From Bradyrhizobium sp. CCH5-F6 (GTDB taxonomy: Bacteria; Pseudomonadota; Alphaproteobacteria; Rhizobiales; Xanthobacteraceae): 19,859 bases of DNA. The notes below the pieces were generated by a model, which worked only from the letters and a program-made list of their open reading frames with translations, did no database searches and was not told where the DNA came from. This document shows, piece by piece, positions 7,456 to 15,377 of the stretch (positions are counted from its first letter, which is position 1; every line of letters begins with the position of its first letter). Position numbers and translations under genes: made by a program. The DNA lies in the NCBI RefSeq assembly GCF_001556045.1, contig NZ_LSIC01000192.1, positions 1 to 19,859 on the forward strand, in the 5' to 3' direction.

Positions 7456-9669
7456 TCACCTCGCTGCTCTTCGGCGCGCCCTGGTGCGACCGAACAGGGT
7501 CCGGAACGCACTGACAATGGCGGCGGCGAACTCGGGATCGTTGATGTTTTTGGGCACGCGAATGAGCTGGCGGTTGCCGGTCTGCCGCACGGTGCGCTCC
7601 AGCGCGCGGAACAGCGCGGCGTCGGCGTCCGGATCCCAGAACGGCTGTCCCCGCGCATCGAGCGCGGAAACGCCGCCCTCGGGCAGGAGGAAGCGCACCG
7701 GGCCATCCATCTGGTTGAGCCGGTCCCCGATCCAGCGGCCCATGCGCTCGTTCTCTTCGGCCGTGGTCCGCATCAACGTCACCTGCGGATTGTGGACGTG
7801 GAATTTGCGGCCGCGGTAGCGTTCGGGAATGGACTCGGGCGCGCCGAAATTGACCATGTCGAGCGCGCCGACCGAGCCGACATAGGGCACGCGGCCGCGG
7901 ATGACCGCGCCGAAGCGGTCTTCCGTCGCGGGAAACACGCCGCCCATGAGGAGATCGCAGATCTCGGTCGTGGTGAGGTCGATGACGCCGGCGAGCTGGC
8001 CGGACTCGACGAGCTTCTCCATCGAGCGGCCGCCGACGCCGGTGGCGTGGAAGACCAGGCACTCGAAATCGTCTTGGAGGCCGGCGGCGATCTTCTGCAC
8101 GGCCGGGGTTGTCACGCCGAACATGGTGATGCCGATCGCAGGCAGGCCGGCCTCCCGGGTCGTTGCGGCGGGTGCATCGAGCCGTGCCTTGACCATGCCG
8201 GCGAGCGCATTGGCGCCATTGGCCAGCACCGCGCGCGAGATCGAATTCAGCCCCTGCACATCCGTGACCGAGTACATCATCGTGATGTCGGCCGGGCCGA
8301 CATAGGGCCCGACATCGCCGGAGGCGACGGAGGAGACGATCAGCTTGGGCACGCCGACGGGAAGGGCGCGCATGCCCGGCGCAACCAGCGACGCCGCGCC
8401 GGAGCCGCCGGCCGAGATCACGCCGGCGATATTGCCCTGGCGTCGCAGCCAGTTGGCGAATGCATCGGCCATTGCCGTCACGGCGGCCCCGCGATCGGGA
8501 CCGAACACGGCCCCGCCGCCGCGGGCGTGGTTGAGCGCAATCTCCTGCGCGGAGACATCGCAGGTGGAATGTTTGCCGCTCGTCGAGACATCGACGAGAC
8601 GCGTGCGCAGGCCGCTTGCCGCGATGATGTCGCGAATGAACCGCAGTTCGAGACTCTTGGTGTCGAGCGTGCCGACAACCAGCACGACAGGGGGGCCTCC
8701 GGTCTGCGCCGCTGACGGCTCCCGCTGGCGGCGCATCGTGTCGTCGAGCCGCGTCACCTGCGTCGAGACCGTGCGGGCGGCGGCTTCGATGCGGGCGATC
8801 GGCACGGGTTGGGACCATCGCGTCGGAGGCGTCGGGTTGGAGATGTAGATGCGGACCGGCCCGTCGCGGCGTGGCGCCGGTGCCGGTGCCGGTTTTGCTT
8901 CAGGGCCGGACGGGGCGATGTCGATATCAGCCTCGAGCTCGGCGTGGAGCCCGACGCCGAGCAGGCGTTGCTGCAGCTCGCGGTCGGCGGCGAGGCGCGC
9001 GGAATCGATGATGCGGTTGATGCGGCCGTTGACCATGATCGCGACGTTGCGCGAGACCGCGGTCGCAACCCCGATGTTCTGCTCGATCACGAGCACGGAC
9101 ATGTCGCCGTCCTCGCCCAAGCGCAGCAGCATCTCCTCGACCTGCGTCACGATGACGGGGGCCAGGCCCTCGGTCGGCTCGTCCATGATCAAGAGCTGCG
9201 GATTGGTGAGCAGCGCGCGCGAGATCGCCAGCATCTGCTGCTCGCCGCCGGAGAGTTGCCCGCCGCCGTGATCCTTGCGCTCGGCCAAACGCGGAAAGGT
9301 CTCGTAGATGCGATCGACCGTCCAGGCGCCGGGCCGCAGGCCGCCGGCCAGCCGCAAATGCTCATCGACGCTGAGCGAGCGCCAGAGACGGCGGCCCTGT
9401 GGCACGTAACCGACGCCGAGCCGGGCGATCTGGGCCGGCGGCCGCCGCGTGATGTCCTCGCCGCGCACGCGGATCGACCCGCCGCTCACGGGCACCAGCC
9501 CCATGATCGCCTTGCACAGGGTGGTCTTGCCCATGCCGTTGCGGCCGACAACGGAGAACACGCCGCTCCCCAGCGTGAGATCGACGCCCTGCAGTGCGTG
9601 TGAGTGGCCATAATAGACGTCGAGGCCACGGACCTCGAGCGCGGCGCTGGTGCGGCGGACCTCATTCAT
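7456..9669 (-). CDS. LivF-type ABC ATPase fused to Tm-1-like (UPF0261) ATP-binding domain
   Basis: 737-residue fusion. Residues 10–238 are a complete LivF-type ATPase: Walker [10 protein letters not shown] (42–50), Q-loop PQGRR (90–94), signature LSGGEQQ (139–145) and Walker B LLIMDEP (159–165). A linker follows (about 245–325), with an APAPAP stretch and a short helical part. From about 326 to 725 the chain is a Tm-1-like/UPF0261 domain: [56 protein letters not shown] and the C-terminal [12 protein letters not shown]. Ordinary LivF is about 235 residues and free UPF0261 proteins about 400, so both parts are full length. ATGAATGA at 9669–9662 overlaps the livG stop by 8 bp. No separate livF is present, so this must supply the second ATPase of the transporter. 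A fusion by assembly error is unlikely, because the linker is in frame and typical low-complexity. Confidence 0.93.
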   Translation of the reverse strand: MNEVRRTSAALEVRGLDVYYGHSHALQGVDLTLGSGVFSVVGRNGMGKTTLCKAIMGLVPVSGGSIRVRGEDITRRPPAQIARLGVGYVPQGRRLWRSLSVDEHLRLAGGLRPGAWTVDRIYETFPRLAERKDHGGGQLSGGEQQMLAISRALLTNPQLLIMDEPTEGLAPVIVTQVEEMLLRLGEDGDMSVLVIEQNIGVATAVSRNVAIMVNGRINRIIDSARLAADRELQQRLLGVGLHAELEADIDIAPSGPEAKPAPAPAPRRDGPVRIYISNPTPPTRWSQPVPIARIEAAARTVSTQVTRLDDTMRRQREPSAAQTGGPPVVLVVGTLDTKSLELRFIRDIIAASGLRTRLVDVSTSGKHSTCDVSAQEIALNHARGGGAVFGPDRGAAVTAMADAFANWLRRQGNIAGVISAGGSGAASLVAPGMRALPVGVPKLIVSSVASGDVGPYVGPADITMMYSVTDVQGLNSISRAVLANGANALAGMVKARLDAPAATTREAGLPAIGITMFGVTTPAVQKIAAGLQDDFECLVFHATGVGGRSMEKLVESGQLAGVIDLTTTEICDLLMGGVFPATEDRFGAVIRGRVPYVGSVGALDMVNFGAPESIPERYRGRKFHVHNPQVTLMRTTAEENERMGRWIGDRLNQMDGPVRFLLPEGGVSALDARGQPFWDPDADAALFRALERTVRQTGNRQLIRVPKNINDPEFAAAIVSAFRTLFGRTRARRRAAR

Positions 9670-10444
9670 GGCCGCCTCCGAGGTAGAGCTCTTGAACCTC
9701 AGGGTCGGACTGGATCTCCTGCGGCAGGCCTTCCTTGAAGATGCGGCCGTTGTGCATCATCGTGACGCTCTCGACGACGCGCAACGCCACGTCCATGTCG
9801 TGCTCGATGATGATGTAGCCGATATGCGCCGGCAGCGAGGTCAGGATTTCGATCAGCTCCTGCCGCTCGGTCGGGGACAGGCCCGCGGCCGGCTCGTCGA
9901 ACAGGACGAAGCGCGGCGCGCCGGCAAGCGCGAGCGCGATCTCGAGCTGGCGTTGCTGGCCGTGCGCGAGCTCGGCCACGCGCTGGTCCTTCACGGCGGC
10001 CAAATGCACGGCCTGCACGAGATTGTCCGCTGCGTGCATCAGGGCATCGTTCCGACCAGGACGCAGGAACGAGAAGCGTCCCCGCGAGACGCCGCGGCAA
10101 GCGAGGTAGACGTTGTCCTGCACGGTGAGGCCGGGGAAAAGCGCCGAGATCTGGTAGGTCCGGCGCAGCCCGCGGCGGATGCGTTCATAGGGCGGGAAGT
10201 GCGTGACGTCCTCGCCGAAGAAGCGAATGGTGCCGGAGGTGGGCGGGAAGTCGCCGGTGATGCAGTTGAACAGCGTGGTCTTACCGGCGCCGTTGGAACC
10301 AAGCACGGCGCGCCGCTCGCCGGGACGTACGGTGATGGTGACATCGGTCAGCGCGGCCAGCGCGCCGAACAGGCGCGTCACGCCGCGCAGCTCCAGCGCG
10401 GCGCCGGCACCGACGGCGGAGAGGCGCCGGGCGATGCTATCCAT
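9662..10444 (-). CDS. livG: Branched-chain-type ABC transporter ATP-binding protein LivG
   Basis: 260-residue cytoplasmic ATPase of a Liv/HAAT-family importer. Walker A is GSNGAGKTT (49–57), Q-loop TYQIS (96–100), a LivG-type degenerate signature [12 protein letters not shown] (159–170), Walker B FVLFDEP (179–185) and H-loop H215 in IIEHDMD. The ATG at 10444 is chosen over the longer frame to 10513 because GGAGG lies 8 nt upstream and it overlaps the livM stop in an ATGGATAG arrangement. The C-terminus has the LivG-specific tail that contacts the permease. It pairs with the fused LivF ATPase downstream. Confidence 0.95.
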   Translation of the reverse strand: MDSIARRLSAVGAGAALELRGVTRLFGALAALTDVTITVRPGERRAVLGSNGAGKTTLFNCITGDFPPTSGTIRFFGEDVTHFPPYERIRRGLRRTYQISALFPGLTVQDNVYLACRGVSRGRFSFLRPGRNDALMHAADNLVQAVHLAAVKDQRVAELAHGQQRQLEIALALAGAPRFVLFDEPAAGLSPTERQELIEILTSLPAHIGYIIIEHDMDVALRVVESVTMMHNGRIFKEGLPQEIQSDPEVQELYLGGGHE

Positions 10445-11513
10445 GGCTGTGCCCTCCGCCGGAACGGTGGGCGCCGCCGCGCTGACGCCAGCGCTGCCAC
10501 AGCCCGATGACACCGTCCGAGGACCAGAACACGATGGCGAGGAAGCCGAGCCCGATCAGAAGGCGGAAGCGATTGCCGTCGAGCCCGAGCCTTACCAGGA
10601 AGTCGAGCGCGAAGGTGCGCAGCAGCACGAAGACCAGCGCGCCAATGAAGGGACCAATCGGTCGCGTGATGCCGCCGACGACGGCAATGATCAGCACATC
10701 GATGCAGGCGCCAACGCTGACCGAGCCTGGTGAGATCTGGCGGTAGTTCCAGACCTGGAGTACGCCGGCAAGCGCGGCGACGAAGGATGCGAACGCATAG
10801 GCGGCAATGCGATGCGCATTGACGTTGAAGCCGAGCGCGGCCATGCGCCGAGGATTGTCGCGCACACCCTGAAGGGCGAGACCGAAGGGCGCGCGCGCAA
10901 TGTATTCGACCGCGAAATAGCAGAGCGCGGCGACCCCGAGCACGACGTAGTAGAAGGGAATGTCGGCCCGCCAGTTCACGCCCCAGAAGTGCGGCGTGGC
11001 GACGGTGTTGATGCCGGTATGGCCGTTGAAGATCGCCCAGTTCTGGTTGGTGAAATAGTAGAACGCCGCGCCGATCGCGAGCGTGATCATGATGGTGTAG
11101 ATGCCTTCGGTGCGGACCGCGAGCGCACCGCCGAGCGTGCCGAAGGCTGTCGCGAGTGCCAGTGCCATCGGGACCGCGAGCCACCATGGCCAGCCCAGGC
11201 TGATATTGGCGTTGCCGCTGACGCCGAACACGGCGACCATATAGGCCGAGAAGCCGGCGATGGTGAGCTGCATCAGGCTGACCATGCCGCCATAGCCGGC
11301 GAGGAACATCAGGCTCAGCGCCATGGTTCCGAGGATCAAGGTGGAGGCGAAGATCTCAATCAGAAAGAAGCCGCTGGCGATCAACGGCATGATCAGGAGA
11401 AGGACGGCGACGATCCAGGCCGCGGGGTGATTGATCTCCGGCCATGTCCGTGCAGCGCGCTGTGCCATCGTGGCGGGGCTTACGGCAACGCGGGCATCAT
11501 GGGCGAGCGACAT
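10437..11513 (-). CDS. livM: Branched-chain-type ABC transporter permease LivM
   Basis: 358-residue inner-membrane permease with about 8–9 hydrophobic segments starting near residue 33. Family motifs seen are LMFLAGYGGMVSLMQLTIAG, GVRDNPRRMAALGFNV (the cytoplasmic coupling-loop region) and GGITRPIGPFIGALV near the C-terminus. The protein ends in a short Gly/His/Arg-rich tail. It starts 1 bp after the livH TGA (TGAGATG), showing strong coupling. The substrate cannot be inferred from the permease; HAAT-family systems import amino acids, amides, urea and aromatic acids. Confidence 0.95.
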   Translation of the reverse strand: MSLAHDARVAVSPATMAQRAARTWPEINHPAAWIVAVLLLIMPLIASGFFLIEIFASTLILGTMALSLMFLAGYGGMVSLMQLTIAGFSAYMVAVFGVSGNANISLGWPWWLAVPMALALATAFGTLGGALAVRTEGIYTIMITLAIGAAFYYFTNQNWAIFNGHTGINTVATPHFWGVNWRADIPFYYVVLGVAALCYFAVEYIARAPFGLALQGVRDNPRRMAALGFNVNAHRIAAYAFASFVAALAGVLQVWNYRQISPGSVSVGACIDVLIIAVVGGITRPIGPFIGALVFVLLRTFALDFLVRLGLDGNRFRLLIGLGFLAIVFWSSDGVIGLWQRWRQRGGAHRSGGGHSHG

Positions 11514-11514
11514 C

Positions 11515-12525
11515 TCAGCGCCTCGCCAATAGGCCTTGCGGCCGGATGGCCAGCACCAGCACCATGATCAGGAAGGTCACGACGATGGCGTAGGTCGGGA
11601 TGTAGACCGAGCCGAGTTGCTCGGCGAGGCCGATGATGAGCGCGCCGAGCGCAGCACCAGGGATCGAGCCCATGCCGCCGACGATCACGACGACGAGCGA
11701 GGCCAGCAGGAAGCGGATGTCTTCGCCCGGCGACAATGACTGGAAGGTGCCGCCGACGACGCCGGCGATGCCCGCAAGCCCTGCGCCGAAGGCGAACACC
11801 AGCACGAAGACGAGCTGGATGCGCACGCCGGTCGCAGCGAGGATATCGCGATCGTCGACGCCGGCGCGGATGATCATGCCGATCCGGGTGCGGTTGAGCG
11901 CGAGCCACATCGCCACGCCGATGACCACGGACGCCGCGAAGATCACGAGCCGCACCGAGGGATATCTGAGATAGACCGGCTCGCCGGTGGATTTGATCGC
12001 GGTGATCAGCGGTAGTTCCACCGGCCCGATCAGCCAGTTCGGCGTCTGGATCTGATAGAAATTGCCGCCGCAGGCCCACAGCATGAGGTCGGCGAAGACG
12101 ATCGAAAGCCCGATCGTCACCATGGTCTGCCTGAGATCCTGTCCCTCCATCCGCCGGAACACGAGAACCTGAAGCAGAACACCGACCAGGGCGGTCAGGA
12201 TGAATGCGACGATGAAGCTTAGGATCCAGGAGCCCGTCGCGGTGCTGATAGCGTAGCCGACATAGCCGCCAAACAGATAGAGCGAGCCATGCGCAAGGTT
12301 GACGTTGCGCATCAGGCCGAAGATCAGCGTGAAACCGCTGGCGACGAGGAAGTAGAGGCCTCCTAGCGTGATGCCGTTGAAGACGGCGTTGAGGAAGACG
12401 CGCTTGCGGCCGATCGTCTCTTCGAGGCCGGGTGGCCAGACTGCGAAGATCAGCCAGAGCAGGATCGCAACGGCTATGATCGCGATCAGGGTCCAAGCCG
12501 GATGGCGTTCGACAAAACGACTCAT
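11515..12525 (-). CDS. livH: Branched-chain-type ABC transporter permease LivH
   Basis: 336-residue inner-membrane permease and first gene of the tightly packed operon. One transmembrane segment at about 11–30 precedes the conserved LivH core GFTLIFGLMRNVNLAHGSLY (about 61–80). The C-terminal part has GGMGSIPGAALGALIIG followed by the last membrane helix. No good Shine-Dalgarno is visible before the ATG at 12525, unlike the downstream genes. Upstream is a 191-bp spacer with two inverted repeats and then the AraC-family gene on the same strand. Confidence 0.95.
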   Translation of the reverse strand: MSRFVERHPAWTLIAIIAVAILLWLIFAVWPPGLEETIGRKRVFLNAVFNGITLGGLYFLVASGFTLIFGLMRNVNLAHGSLYLFGGYVGYAISTATGSWILSFIVAFILTALVGVLLQVLVFRRMEGQDLRQTMVTIGLSIVFADLMLWACGGNFYQIQTPNWLIGPVELPLITAIKSTGEPVYLRYPSVRLVIFAASVVIGVAMWLALNRTRIGMIIRAGVDDRDILAATGVRIQLVFVLVFAFGAGLAGIAGVVGGTFQSLSPGEDIRFLLASLVVVIVGGMGSIPGAALGALIIGLAEQLGSVYIPTYAIVVTFLIMVLVLAIRPQGLLARR

Positions 12526-12716
12526 GTGCGCCGTCCGCTCGTCCGAACGACGGGCCGAAGGTTCACTGAATGCAGGTCGAACAGCCTTGCAGCGGCTGCA
12601 GGCCTCGCCATGGACGTGCGCTCCCGTCGGTCGCGATCATCTCGGGATCGCGTTGGCCACATCCTAGCCGCGCGGCGAGGGCGACGTTTGATCGTGAGTA
12701 TCTTTTCGTTCAGCGG
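12526..12716 (-). promoter_or_regulatory. Leader/spacer upstream of livH with two inverted repeats
   Basis: This spacer separates the AraC-family gene from livH and probably holds the operon promoter. One inverted repeat has 7-bp arms CGCGATC/GATCGCG (12632–12638 and 12646–12652) with a 7-bp spacer. A second, TGCAGC-G-GCTGCA (12588–12600), is a perfect 13-bp palindrome with a single central base. A short palindrome, GCCGCGCGGC (12667–12676), lies nearer the AraC stop, without a clear T-run. I see no convincing -35/-10 or -24/-12 element. The repeats could be operators or mRNA hairpins. Confidence 0.4.
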
Positions 12717-13544
12717 TCAGGCGCGCAAAACCTTGGCTGCGCGACGATAATCGGTCGGGGCCATGCCCACATTGGCGGCGAAGAAACGGGTGAACCCGCT
12801 CTGGGAGGAGAAGCCGAGATCGAAGCCGATATCGGCGATCGGCGCCTCGCTGGCCACCAGCGCCTCGAGTGCCTGTTCCATGATCAGCGTGTTGAGATAG
12901 AGGTTCGGCGTGACACCGGTCTGGGTGCGGAACAGACGGTAGAAATGCGGTCGCGACAGGCCGGATTCCCGCGCGATCGTGTCGAGCTCCATCTCGGCTC
13001 CCGGACTTTCCGACATCATCCGGATGCATTTGCGGACGCGGAAGTCGGTCACCGCGCCGCCGGCGCGCGCATCGCGTGCGATCTCGGCCTGTTGCCAGCT
13101 TTCATCGTAGCAGAGGTCGATCAGGCGCCGCAGCTCGGAATCGAGGCTGGAGAGCGATGGTGCGCCGCATACCAGGGCCGCGGTCCGCCGGATGTGCTTG
13201 TCGAGCGCGGCAGTCCGCTTGAACTGGGTACGGCCGAAGCGCAGCCGGTCGTTGCCGGATCCATCGGGCGCAAACCATTCGGCATTGACGTACAGCACGA
13301 AGAAGATGGCGCCGCCATCGAGATCGGAAGGGAGGAAGTTATGCGGCTCCCACGGATTGACGGCGACGACGGAGGATTCGGTGAGATCATAATGCCCGTT
13401 GGAGACATCGATGCATGCCGGCATCCCGCCGACATGGAAGATCAGATGACCTTCGCGATGGGCGTGGATATTGAAAGGGCGGTTCAACTGATAAACCGTC
13501 GCCCGACCGAACCGGCCATGGAAGACGGCGAGCGCGCGGCTCAT
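12717..13544 (-). CDS. AraC-family transcriptional regulator
   Basis: 275-residue regulator. Residues about 1–130 form a cupin-like ligand-sensing domain (HREGHLIFHVGG, then VVAVNPWEPHNF). Residues about 170–272 form the double helix-turn-helix AraC domain: first helix pair IARESGLSRPHFYRLFRTQTG, second IADIGFDLGFSSQSGFTRFF, ending in PTDYRRA. Start ATG at 13544 with GGGAGGGG upstream. It lies between the solute-binding-protein gene and livH on the same strand, so it is the likely local regulator of the importer/hydroxylase operon, possibly responding to the imported compound (inference from position only). Confidence 0.93.
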   Translation of the reverse strand: MSRALAVFHGRFGRATVYQLNRPFNIHAHREGHLIFHVGGMPACIDVSNGHYDLTESSVVAVNPWEPHNFLPSDLDGGAIFFVLYVNAEWFAPDGSGNDRLRFGRTQFKRTAALDKHIRRTAALVCGAPSLSSLDSELRRLIDLCYDESWQQAEIARDARAGGAVTDFRVRKCIRMMSESPGAEMELDTIARESGLSRPHFYRLFRTQTGVTPNLYLNTLIMEQALEALVASEAPIADIGFDLGFSSQSGFTRFFAANVGMAPTDYRRAAKVLRA

Positions 13545-13668
13545 GCCTTCCCCTCCCGAATGTTCTTGTCTTTTCAGCCAGCGTTCAACAACCGGGAAGA
13601 GATTGCAAGAGCGGAGAGCGCCCGCGTCAGCGAGTCGCTCCCCGGTTGCGTGTTGCCGGCATGATGCG

Positions 13669-14919
13669 TCAGTACTTCTTACATTCCGGCACGGTCCGGC
13701 TCGGTAGTCCGATCTTGGCGAACACCGCCGGATCGTAGCCGAGCGTCTGGTTCACGTTCGGAATCACCTTCACGACCTTGCTGAACAGCGCGCCCTTGCC
13801 GTCGTCGACCACTTCGGTAACGAAGTTGGTGCCGATCGCCTGGCGGTTGGAGTCGAGCTTGATCTTGCCGTTCGGCGCATCGAGCTCGATCTTGGCCAGC
13901 GCCTCCTTGAATTTTGCCTGGTTGTTGGAGAGGTCGCCATTGACCTGGCGGAGCGCGAGGATCAGCGCCATGGTTGAATCATAGTAGTTGGTGGCCAGCA
14001 GCGACGGGCTTGGGAAACGTTTGTTGGGCGGGAAAGCGTCCTGATAGGCCTTCACGAACTTCTGCCAGCCTGGATCCTCCCAGGTATCGGCCTGGCCGCT
14101 CGCCGCGATGGTTCCGACCAGCGCGTTCTTGGCGTTACCCTTGGACGAGAGGATGGTCTGGTCGATCATGATCGACCCGCCCATCAGATGCGCCTTGCCG
14201 CCGGCCTGCTGATACTGATTGAGGAAGTTGACGGCGTCGGCGCCGCCGAGGCCGAGATAGATCGCATCAACGTCATCGGGCAGGGCGGCAATGACCGAGG
14301 CGAAATCCTTGGTGCCGAGCGGCACCCATTGCCGGTTGGTGACCTGTCCGCCGAGGCCGCAGAATTCGAGCACGAGGCCGAACACCTGGGTGTAAATGAA
14401 GGAATAGTCCTCGCCGACGGTCGCGATCTTGCGATACTTCTTCTCTTCATAGGCATATTTGCCGAGGCCGACCTGCCACTGCGCGCCGTCCATGTTGTAG
14501 CGGAAGAAATTCGGGGCGGGATCAACGTAAGTCGTTTCCTGCGCGCCGGACGCCGCGTTGATGAAGGTCAGCTCGGGATGGGTTTTCGCAAAGTTCTTCA
14601 CCGCGATGCCCTCGTCGCCGGAGAGCGGCGAGAGTAGGATCTGCACCTTGTCCTGCTCGATCAGCTTGCGCACGGCGCGCACGGCGGAGTCCGGCGTTGC
14701 GTCGGTCGACGCGACGATGAACTCGAGTTCCTTGTCGCCGACCTTCTTGCCGAGCACGTTGAGGGCCGTCTGATGACCGCGCATACCGTCCTCGCCGAGC
14801 ACGGTGTATGTGCCTTCGAGCGTTGCAGTCACGCCGACCTTGATCTTCTCCTGAGCGATCGCCGCGCCCGAAAGAAACAGGCTGCTCAACGCGAGCAGTC
14901 CCATGCTGCATTTCGACAT
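13669..14919 (-). CDS. Periplasmic solute-binding protein of a Liv/HAAT-type ABC importer
   Basis: 416-residue type I periplasmic binding protein (Peripla_BP_6/LivJ class). A signal peptide is visible at residues 1–22 (ending GAAIA before QEK), followed by the typical IKVGVTATLEG opening strand. Middle motifs such as SPLSGDEGIAVKN, FINAASGAQETTY and the hinge-region VGEDYSF fit the family; the C-terminus is VPECKKY. GGGAGGAG lies 3 nt before the ATG. It is separated from livHMG by the AraC gene but is on the same strand with no other transporter nearby, so it is the probable substrate receptor for that importer. The ligand is unknown; this family also contains aromatic-acid and amide binders. 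Confidence 0.93.
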   Translation of the reverse strand: MSKCSMGLLALSSLFLSGAAIAQEKIKVGVTATLEGTYTVLGEDGMRGHQTALNVLGKKVGDKELEFIVASTDATPDSAVRAVRKLIEQDKVQILLSPLSGDEGIAVKNFAKTHPELTFINAASGAQETTYVDPAPNFFRYNMDGAQWQVGLGKYAYEEKKYRKIATVGEDYSFIYTQVFGLVLEFCGLGGQVTNRQWVPLGTKDFASVIAALPDDVDAIYLGLGGADAVNFLNQYQQAGGKAHLMGGSIMIDQTILSSKGNAKNALVGTIAASGQADTWEDPGWQKFVKAYQDAFPPNKRFPSPSLLATNYYDSTMALILALRQVNGDLSNNQAKFKEALAKIELDAPNGKIKLDSNRQAIGTNFVTEVVDDGKGALFSKVVKVIPNVNQTLGYDPAVFAKIGLPSRTVPECKKY

Positions 14920-15173
14920 TTGCTCCTCCCCTTTGTCGTCGTCTTGTTGCCGCGCCGAACCGCGCGATGCCCCGTGGCTATCGAAGCCCGCGGCTTTGGA
15001 GGGAAGCTAACCGAAGTCGAATGCGGCGCACGCATCTACGCCTGGTCCGGTTTGACCGGCAGTCTCATTTTGAATGTTGCGGCGCGAGCGCTTTCGCGAT
15101 GCAGCAGGCACCCGCGCCAAGAGAACGTTCTCGCAGTCGAGCTGACCACGTCCTGTTTCACCGGGCGGGATTG
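14920..15173. other. 254-bp intergenic spacer with a 12-bp palindrome
   Basis: Separates the Bfd-like gene (stop at 15174) from the solute-binding-protein gene (start 14919), both on the minus strand. It marks the boundary between the nitrogen-fixation genes and the importer/hydroxylase genes. It holds a perfect palindrome GAGAACGTTCTC (15121–15132) and a short stem CCGGT-TTG-ACCGG (about 15047–15059) with no T-run on the minus strand, so it is a poor terminator. The promoter for the solute-binding protein must lie here, but I do not recognise its elements. Confidence 0.5.
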
Positions 15174-15377
15174 CTATGGTTCCAATACGCTCAAATGTGG
15201 TGTGCGACGGGCTGGCCGCTCCTCGAGAATCCGCTTCACAGAGTGGGAGCATAGCCCGCACCGGACGGTGCAGCCGAGGCAGCCGTAGACCTGCGCAGCC
15301 GAGCAAAGCTCGCCTTCGGCCGATGCGACATCCCTGATGTCGTGATCGCTGATGACATTGCAGGAGCAGACGATCAT
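15174..15377 (-). CDS. Bfd-like [2Fe-2S] protein
   Basis: 67-residue protein of the bacterioferritin-associated-ferredoxin (BFD) [2Fe-2S] family. The four ligand cysteines are C4-x-C6 (MIVCSCN) and C40-x2-C43 (RCGLC), the same spacing class as Bfd. Three further cysteines (C25, C33, C36) are unusual for so small a protein. The start overlaps the stop of the upstream YqeB-like gene in an ATGA, so the two are translationally coupled. BFD domains pass electrons to, or act as cluster carriers for, partners such as bacterioferritin, NifU or nitrite reductase. The coupling suggests it serves the YqeB-like protein or a nif-related step. It is too short to be certain of function. Confidence 0.85.
   Translation of the reverse strand: MIVCSCNVISDHDIRDVASAEGELCSAAQVYGCLGCTVRCGLCSHSVKRILEERPARRTPHLSVLEP

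Noticed and set aside
12690..12710. FNR/FixK-type box (TTGAT-N4-ATCAA) near the AraC/livH spacer
   Set aside because: TTGAT is present, but the right half is AGTAT, so the match is too poor.
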